A DNA stretch of 5,342 bases from the NCBI GenBank assembly GCA_003232855.1, contig QIKC01000340.1, forward strand, positions 1 to 5,342, read 5' to 3'. The notes beneath the pieces are model-generated. The model had not been told where the DNA came from. It ran no database searches and saw nothing but the letters and a program-made list of their open reading frames with translations. Made by a program: the position numbers and the translations under genes. The DNA is from Verrucomicrobiales bacterium. Lineage in GTDB: Bacteria; Verrucomicrobiota; Verrucomicrobiia; Verrucomicrobiales; DEV007. Below are positions 1-3,293 of this stretch, piece by piece (the first letter of the stretch is position 1; every line of letters starts with the position of its first letter).

Positions 1-45
1 CATAGAACGCCACAAGCGGCGCTCTAGCTCGAGGGGCTCGTCCAA
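1..45 (-). other. Head of a second integron gene cassette (cut by window edge)
   Basis: Immediately beyond the G^TT cut point of the attC R' core site (46-40), this stretch should be the 5' end of the next cassette, read leftward. No complete gene is visible. An ATG lies exactly at 3-1 and could start the second cassette ORF, but it has no clear Shine-Dalgarno sequence and nothing downstream is visible to test it. A small inverted repeat, CGAG-N3-CTCG (30-40), lies next to the junction and overlaps the R' edge. The assignment follows from the attC call, not from any coding evidence. Confidence 0.4.
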
Positions 46-94
46 CAACCGATAGGTTCGGGGCTATCGCCCAAACCTATCTTTGGGGTTATGC
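40..94 (-). other. attC recombination site of the first gene cassette
   Basis: Read leftward, the site runs from R'' GCATAAC (94-88) to R' GTTGGAC (46-40), which fits the integron core consensus GTTRRRY. Between them is an imperfect palindrome. The outer arms are GATAGGTT (81-74) and AACCTATC (58-51), an exact 8-bp stem. The inner stem is GGGC/GCCC (72-69, 64-61) around a 4-base loop, with one unpaired base on one arm (73) and two on the other (59-60). This is the folded single-strand substrate IntI recognises: short, stem-loop, with asymmetric extra bases. At about 55 bases it is near the short end of known attC sites. The R'' heptamer is the exact reverse complement of the heptamer at the cassette head (664-658), which independently supports the limits. 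It lies 23 bases after the cassette ORF stop, a normal position. An alternative R'' is CACTAAC at 105-99, which pairs less well. Confidence 0.82.
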
Positions 95-117
95 CTTTGT
101 TAGTGTCGAGTTCGAAC

Positions 118-651
118 TCATGAAAAGCGCTTCTTCAGTTCAGAACTTTCTAAGTCGTAGGACATCGTTAAATTCCCAGATCCGTCGTTGTCGTAGTGCT
201 TGTATGGCTCACGCTCTCGATTCATCTGACCCCGCACCCTCCTCATGCCTGTGGCGTCACCGCTCAAGAACTCGCCACCGAAAGTCGATACGTCCCGCAC
301 AATCCTCTTGGTGATCTTCTCGAGATCAACTTCGGGATTCTGCATCGTGTATTCAGTCGCTCCCGGGTTTCCGTCCGGGTGGTCGGCGATGATCTTCCAA
401 AGAGCTACCGCATTCCAGTCACGCTCCGGCCATGTGTAGTTCCCTTCACCAAAGGACACCACGCAGTAGTTGGGCGCGTCTCGCGGATGAAGATTCACCG
501 ACAGCTTGATGTACAAATCACCCTTCCGAAAAATTTGCGATGAGCCGTCTTCCGAAGAATCGCACTCAACATGATCGAAGCCGTGATCGCCGACCAACTC
601 CGCAAACCGGCCTTTCGCGAAATCATCGAATGTACGGATCGACATCTTCAT
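118..651 (-). CDS. First integron cassette gene: hypothetical protein, 177 aa
   Basis: I do not recognise a named function. The protein is soluble and acidic-to-neutral, with no signal peptide or membrane segment. It has an N-terminal helical part (about 1-25), then an alternating beta-like region (about 35-70, with YIKLSVNLHP and YCVVSFGEG), then the aromatic stretch WPERDWNAVALWKII (74-88), and a charged helical tail (108-177). This layout resembles small standalone proteins with a W-x(3-5)-W-N core that are common in cassettes and near toxin-immunity loci; that is only an impression. I chose the ATG at 651 (or 645, two codons in). The longer reading from TTG at 744 would begin upstream of the candidate promoter and across the cassette junction, which is implausible. 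The start sits 12 bases inside the cassette boundary and the stop 23 bases before attC, the compact packing typical of cassette genes. No strong Shine-Dalgarno is visible. The 3' end is AT-richer than the neighbours (24 of 60 G+C in 121-180). Confidence 0.85.
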   Translation of the reverse strand: MKMSIRTFDDFAKGRFAELVGDHGFDHVECDSSEDGSSQIFRKGDLYIKLSVNLHPRDAPNYCVVSFGEGNYTWPERDWNAVALWKIIADHPDGNPGATEYTMQNPEVDLEKITKRIVRDVSTFGGEFLSGDATGMRRVRGQMNREREPYKHYDNDGSGNLTMSYDLESSELKKRFS

Positions 652-657
652 TTCTTG

Positions 658-664
658 GCATAAC
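658..664 (-). other. attI x cassette junction, core site GTTATGC
   Basis: Read leftward, GTTATGC matches the core-site consensus GTTRRRY except for one position. It lies 6 bases before the ATG at 651. It is the exact inverse of the R'' heptamer of the attC downstream (GCATAAC, 94-88), and the match extends to an eighth base (GTTATGCC / GGCATAAC). In integron cassettes the first six bases (TTRRRY) belong to the same cassette and pair with its own R'' once circularised, so this match is diagnostic. The predicted cut lies between G664 and T663, which gives a 618-base cassette (663-46). The side towards intI would be the attI core. Confidence 0.75.
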
Positions 665-702
665 GATATGCTCTTGGGTTTTCGGGGGTGGATGGTGACA
701 CT

Positions 703-731
703 AAGGAAAGCGGTTTTCCCTGTATTGTCAA
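703..731 (-). promoter_or_regulatory. Candidate cassette promoter (Pc)
   Basis: On the cassette strand a perfect -35 box TTGACA lies at 731-726. Seventeen bases later is a poor -10, TTCCTT (708-703), matching TATAAT at two positions only. Transcription would begin near 697, about 33 bases before the cassette junction and 46 before the ATG at 651. The position fits the Pc of an integron whose promoter lies in the attI leader. The strength of the -35 and the location carry the call; the -10 weakens it. Confidence 0.4.
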
Positions 732-743
732 GGGATCGGGGCA

Positions 744-799
744 ATTTCGGCTGCCTGTCGGGGGTTGTGATTTTTATTTCGGATCGGATGATATTTCGG
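744..799 (+). repeat. Three ATTTCGG direct repeats in the attI leader
   Basis: The heptamer ATTTCGG occurs at 744-750, 776-782 and 793-799, spaced 32 and 17 bases, and a related GGATCGG lies in 733-739 and 781-787. Known attI sites contain direct repeats bound by the integrase besides the core, so these are candidates for that role. The repeats are short and the region AT-rich, so chance is possible. Confidence 0.3.
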
Positions 800-883
800 A
801 GAACTTTACCTCCTGATATGACCCATCGGAATCGCTAAGTATCAACAGCTCTTGACCATCTGACTGATGTATCCATTGATTTT

Positions 884-913
884 TTGCTTGGCTTTTGCCG
901 CACTTTGAACAAT
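884..913 (+). promoter_or_regulatory. Weak candidate integrase promoter (Pint)
   Basis: TTGCTT (884-889) is followed after 18 bases by AACAAT (908-913), matching the sigma-70 boxes at three and four positions. Transcription would start near 920, which would place the ATGs at 912 and 924 at or before the transcript start and so favour the start at 1014. A second option is TTGACC (852-857) with ATTGAT (875-880) at 17 bases. Neither is strong. Confidence 0.22.
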
Positions 914-915
914 GT

Positions 916-931
916 GTGTAATTATGAACAC
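916..931. promoter_or_regulatory. GTGT-N8-ACAC inverted repeat, possible operator of intI
   Basis: GTGT (916-919) and ACAC (928-931) form a dyad with an 8-base AT-rich centre, AATTATGA. The geometry is that of the Escherichia coli LexA box (CTGT-N8-ACAG), and many integrase genes are under SOS control. It lies at the candidate transcription start. Two mismatches to the canonical ends, and an unknown LexA specificity in this lineage, leave this as a suggestion. Confidence 0.22.
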
Positions 932-977
932 TGGACAAAAACCCACTTTCGACTGGAGACAGGATTTGCAGGCTTCG

Positions 978-994
978 CGGGATTTGAACTCCCG
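978..994. other. Perfect 5-bp hairpin with 7-base loop, tRNA T-arm-like
   Basis: CGGGA (978-982) and TCCCG (990-994) enclose a 7-base loop. On the minus strand the loop reads GTTCAAA, reminiscent of a tRNA T-arm (TTC-R-A), but shifted one base from the canonical frame. No acceptor, anticodon or D-arm could be assembled around it. It lies before the preferred intI start, so it could be a 5'-UTR structure or chance. Confidence 0.2.
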
Positions 995-998
995 GGAG

Positions 999-1006
999 AA
1001 GGGTGG
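999..1006 (+). promoter_or_regulatory. Shine-Dalgarno-like AAGGGTGG that favours intI start at 1014
   Basis: AAGGGTGG ends 7 bases before ATG at 1014, the only candidate intI start with a good purine-rich ribosome site. The upstream ATGs at 912 and 924 lack one. The residues before Met-1014 (34 codons) are polar and unlike the conserved integrase extension, which begins right after it at WFDSWRLPKRFGPE. Confidence 0.45.
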
Positions 1007-1013
1007 ATTCGAG

Positions 1014-2255
1014 ATGGTGCTGGGCTGGTTCGATTCGTGGCGACTACCTAAGCGGTTCGGGCCTGAGATGGAATCGGCGCGAGCTTTCTGGCGGGCGCAG
1101 GTCGCTTCCAAACCGCGGGAAGACTGGCAGTTGGATCAATGGGCGGAGGCGATGCGCTGGTATGGTCGGTGGTTGCGGTATTGTGGGGAAGCGGGGCACG
1201 ATGGTCGGGGATTGGTGGAGCGGGTGCGGGATGCCGTCGATCAGGCGGGCGGCAGGCGCGGACTGGCGACGCGCACGCGGAAGACCTATGCCGGGTGGGC
1301 GGGGCGCTATGCGCGTTGGGTGGGCGATGCTAAGGCAGTGATGGATACAGAGCGGGCTCGGGATTGGTTGAGCTGCTTGGTCACCAAGGAGAAGCTGGCT
1401 TTCTCAACTCAGAAGCAAGCGCTGAACGCGCTGGCGTTTTTCTTTAAGGATGTCTGCGGCTTCGAGGAGGTCGATTTGCGGGTGACGATGCGCAAGACTA
1501 AACGGCGCATCCCGGTGGTGCTTACTTTTACGGAGGTCACTGCGATGCTTGCACAATTGCCGGAGACGTGTCGGCTCGCTGCCGAGCTGCAGTACGGCTG
1601 CGGTTTGCGACTGCGGGAGCTGATCAACCTGCGGGTCAAGGATGTCGATGTGGAGCGCGGGCAAGTAACGGTGCGCGGCGGCAAGGGGGATCGGGACCGG
1701 GTGACGGTGTTGCCGACCTGCACTGGTCGCAAGATCACCGAACTGAAGCAGCGGTTGCGGAAGGTGCATGATGCCGACCGGGTGGCGGAGCTGCCAGGGG
1801 TGGCGTTGCCGGGGGCATTGGGGCGCAAAATGCCGAAGGCGGGGGAACGCTGGGAGTGGTTCTGGTTGTTCCCCGCGGCGAAGGTGTCGACCGATCCGGA
1901 ATCGGGTATCCGTCGTCGGCACCATCTGCACACGAAGACTTACGCCAGAGCGATCTCTGTCGCGGTGCAGGAGGCGGGTATCGAAAAGCGGGTGACGACA
2001 CATGCACTGCGCCACTCTTTCGCCACTCATCTGCTGGAACAGGGGGTCGATATCCGAACCTTACAGGATCTGCTCGGGCATGCAGATATCAGTACGACAC
2101 AAATCTATCTGCACGTTGCACAGAATACCAGCCACTGCGGAGTGCGGAGCCCTCTGGATGGGTTGGCCATAGGGGCGACTGACGGGCTCGGCGACGGGGA
2201 TCCGGCGACGGAATTTTTGAGAATGGGAGATCGGACGGGGATGATTGACGCTTGA
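1014..2255 (+). CDS. intI: Integron integrase IntI (tyrosine recombinase) with N-terminal extension
   Basis: Site-specific tyrosine recombinase that inserts and excises cassettes at attI and attC. Counting from the ATG at 1014 (413 aa), the catalytic set is complete: R199 (GCGLRLREL), K224 (GGKGDRDR), H330 and R333 (HALRHSFATH), H356 (LLGHADISTT), nucleophile Y365 (QIYLHV). Their spacings (25, 131, 3, 23, 9) equal those I recall for class 1 IntI. The IntI-specific insert that binds folded attC is present at about 268-287 (ALGRKMPKAGERWEWFWLFP), followed by STDPESGIRRRHHLH; this separates it from XerC/D. The SAM-like DNA-binding domain (about 84-145) contains FSTQKQALNALAFFF. Before it are about 80 extra residues (WRLPKRFGPE, QWAEAMRWYGRWLRY) absent from proteobacterial IntI, and a ~25-residue tail follows GVRSPLDGL. 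Starts at 912 (447 aa) or 924 are possible but lack ribosome sites. It is divergent from the cassette and convergent with the gene ending at 2294. No frameshift or missing catalytic residue, so probably active. Confidence 0.96.
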   Translation: MVLGWFDSWRLPKRFGPEMESARAFWRAQVASKPREDWQLDQWAEAMRWYGRWLRYCGEAGHDGRGLVERVRDAVDQAGGRRGLATRTRKTYAGWAGRYARWVGDAKAVMDTERARDWLSCLVTKEKLAFSTQKQALNALAFFFKDVCGFEEVDLRVTMRKTKRRIPVVLTFTEVTAMLAQLPETCRLAAELQYGCGLRLRELINLRVKDVDVERGQVTVRGGKGDRDRVTVLPTCTGRKITELKQRLRKVHDADRVAELPGVALPGALGRKMPKAGERWEWFWLFPAAKVSTDPESGIRRRHHLHTKTYARAISVAVQEAGIEKRVTTHALRHSFATHLLEQGVDIRTLQDLLGHADISTTQIYLHVAQNTSHCGVRSPLDGLAIGATDGLGDGDPATEFLRMGDRTGMIDA

Positions 2256-2272
2256 TGATTTGTGATTTTTTT

Positions 2273-2286
2273 AGGCGAGGTCGCCT
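2273..2286. terminator. Small hairpin between convergent genes, weak terminator candidate
   Basis: AGGCGA (2273-2278) and TCGCCT (2281-2286) form a 6-bp stem with a 2-base (in practice 4-base) loop in the 38-base gap between the convergent stops of intI and the AlgX-like gene. For rightward transcripts only three T follow, while the seven-T run (2266-2272) precedes the stem; leftward it is followed by A residues. It therefore lacks a proper U-tract in either direction. Confidence 0.25.
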
Positions 2287-2293
2287 TTGAAAG

Positions 2294-3293
2294 TCACTTG
2301 GGCAGTCTCGGTAGTTCCAACCACTTGCGCTCCTGGGTGAACTCGCGCGCCGACGAGATCCAGACCAGCACCTTTTTGCCCTTCCAGAACTCCGGGCCTT
2401 TGTAAATTTGGCGCTGCGCCTGGCTGCTCGATCCCATCTGCGCGGCGAGGTAAACGGGAAATCCGAGCCGCGCTTGCAGGTGGTCTACCACTCCGGCGCC
2501 GCTGGCGCGGACCCTGCGAGAAATACATCGCGTGGCTGTCGCCGAGCACGATCACCGGGCTGGCCTCGTCCTCGGGGCGCACCTGCTCGCCACCGGCGCT
2601 CACCTTGGTGATCTGTAATTTTTCCGCAGGCCAGGAAGCGATCTTGTCGTCGGGGATCAGGTCGCCTTTGATCTCGATGGTCGATGGCTCGGCGAGCTCG
2701 AACTGCAGAGCGCAGGCGGCAGCCGCAGCGGCGATCCAGGGCTCGTCCTGTAACTCGGCGGCGACGCTGGCGGCGATGCGTTGGAAGGTCGATGGCGCCG
2801 GATGTGCATCGGTCTTGCAGTAGCTGGGCGAGGGCTCGCCACTGCGGGCGGCGAGCAGTTCGGGCTCGAGGTCGATCACGGTGATGCCGCCATCCTTAAG
2901 ACGTTTGAGGAACGGCGCCAGCGCCACGGCGTCCCCTGCCTTCGCGCCGGCGATCATTTTCTCTGGATAGATCGCTGCTTTCGCGGGCACCGGAACGAAG
3001 ATGAAATCCACCCCCATCGCCTGCAACTTGGCCTTGAGTGCGAGGAACATCGGCACCGGATCGGTGCCTGCCTCGCTGATTGTCGCCCAGTCTTTTTCCC
3101 AAAAAGCTCCCGTCCCGAGATGGGCGATCTCCGATTTGAGGAAGAGCCATCCCCCGTCCGCACCGGCGACCGAACGCCCGCTGGCCTTGTCTGCGGCGCT
3201 GGCACAGGCTTCGGTAAACGATTCCTCAGCGGCAGCATAACTGGTGAGAGCGATCGACAGGGCGATTGTCGTCAAAGCGATTCTATTCTTCAT
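2294..3293 (-). pseudogene. AlgX/AlgJ-like SGNH O-acetyltransferase homologue, frameshifted
   Basis: The family transfers acetyl groups to exopolysaccharide in the periplasm, usually with a membrane MBOAT partner (AlgI-type), not seen here. The ATG at 3293 opens a clear signal peptide (KNRIALTTIALSIALTSYAAA, cleavage near residue 22); a reading from 3350 would bury it. Family landmarks in order: GADGGWLFL (44-52), FVPVPAKAAIYPEKM (99-113), YCKTDAHPAPS (158-168, catalytic Asp162/His164 of the DxHW motif, Trp replaced by Pro), VIVLGDSH (247-254, nucleophile Ser253). After YFSQ (260) the frame is lost. Homologous-looking sequence resumes one frame over (GAGVVDHLQARLGFPVYLA ... KKVLVWISSAREFTQ) and stops at TGA 2296-2294. 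Skipping one base restores about 332 codons, a plausible full length. The frame as sequenced instead runs an Arg-rich tail to 2271. The start overlaps the upstream lipoprotein stop by 11 bases without a visible ribosome site, implying translational coupling. Confidence 0.85.
2512..2514 (-). other. Frameshift point in the AlgX-like gene (GGG run)
   Basis: On the minus strand the reading CAG GGT CCG turns into Arg-rich nonsense (PRQRRRSGRPP). Dropping one G of the run at 2514-2512 gives CAG GTC CGC GCC AGC, that is Q-V-R-A-S-G-A-G-V-V-D-H, which joins the C-terminal domain. A loss of two bases (or five, or eight) at the same place would have the same effect. The switch must lie between the GDSH block (about 2540-2530) and GVVDH (about 2494), since both sides look like real family sequence. 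Confidence 0.75.

Larger units (their letters stand above)
665..911. other. attI: Integron leader containing attI, between intI and first cassette
   Basis: This non-coding, AT-rich leader (25 of 60 G+C in 841-900, against 37 of 60 in 1081-1140) separates the divergent integrase gene and first cassette gene. In integrons this interval holds attI, the cassette promoter Pc and the integrase promoter. The attI core must abut 664. Three copies of ATTTCGG (744, 776, 793) are candidate accessory IntI-binding repeats. On the cassette strand there is a TTGACA box (731-726) and an exact AGGAGGT (814-808) with no start codon after it. No gene or attC-like palindrome was found here. If intI starts at 1014, the leader extends to 1013. 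Confidence 0.65.

Noticed and set aside
99..105. CACTAAC as the attC R'' box
   Set aside because: It fits RYYYAAC poorly and does not match the cassette-head heptamer, whereas GCATAAC (94-88) is its exact inverse complement.
652..744. Extended N-terminus of the cassette gene starting at TTG 744
   Set aside because: It would cross the cassette junction at 664 and start upstream of the candidate promoter; an ATG sits at 651 just inside the cassette, as expected.
842..1111. Minus-strand 89-codon ORF over the intI start
   Set aside because: It overlaps the integrase gene and leader, has no recognisable motifs or ribosome site, and is antisense to clearly coding sequence.
1404..2030. Minus-strand 208-codon ORF inside intI
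   Set aside because: It is antisense to the catalytic domain. Its Arg/His/Pro-rich composition is what the complement of a high-GC gene gives.
2271..2511. In-frame C-terminal tail of the AlgX-like ORF ending at 2271
   Set aside because: The Arg-rich sequence does not look like the family, and the neighbouring frame carries the expected C-terminal domain.
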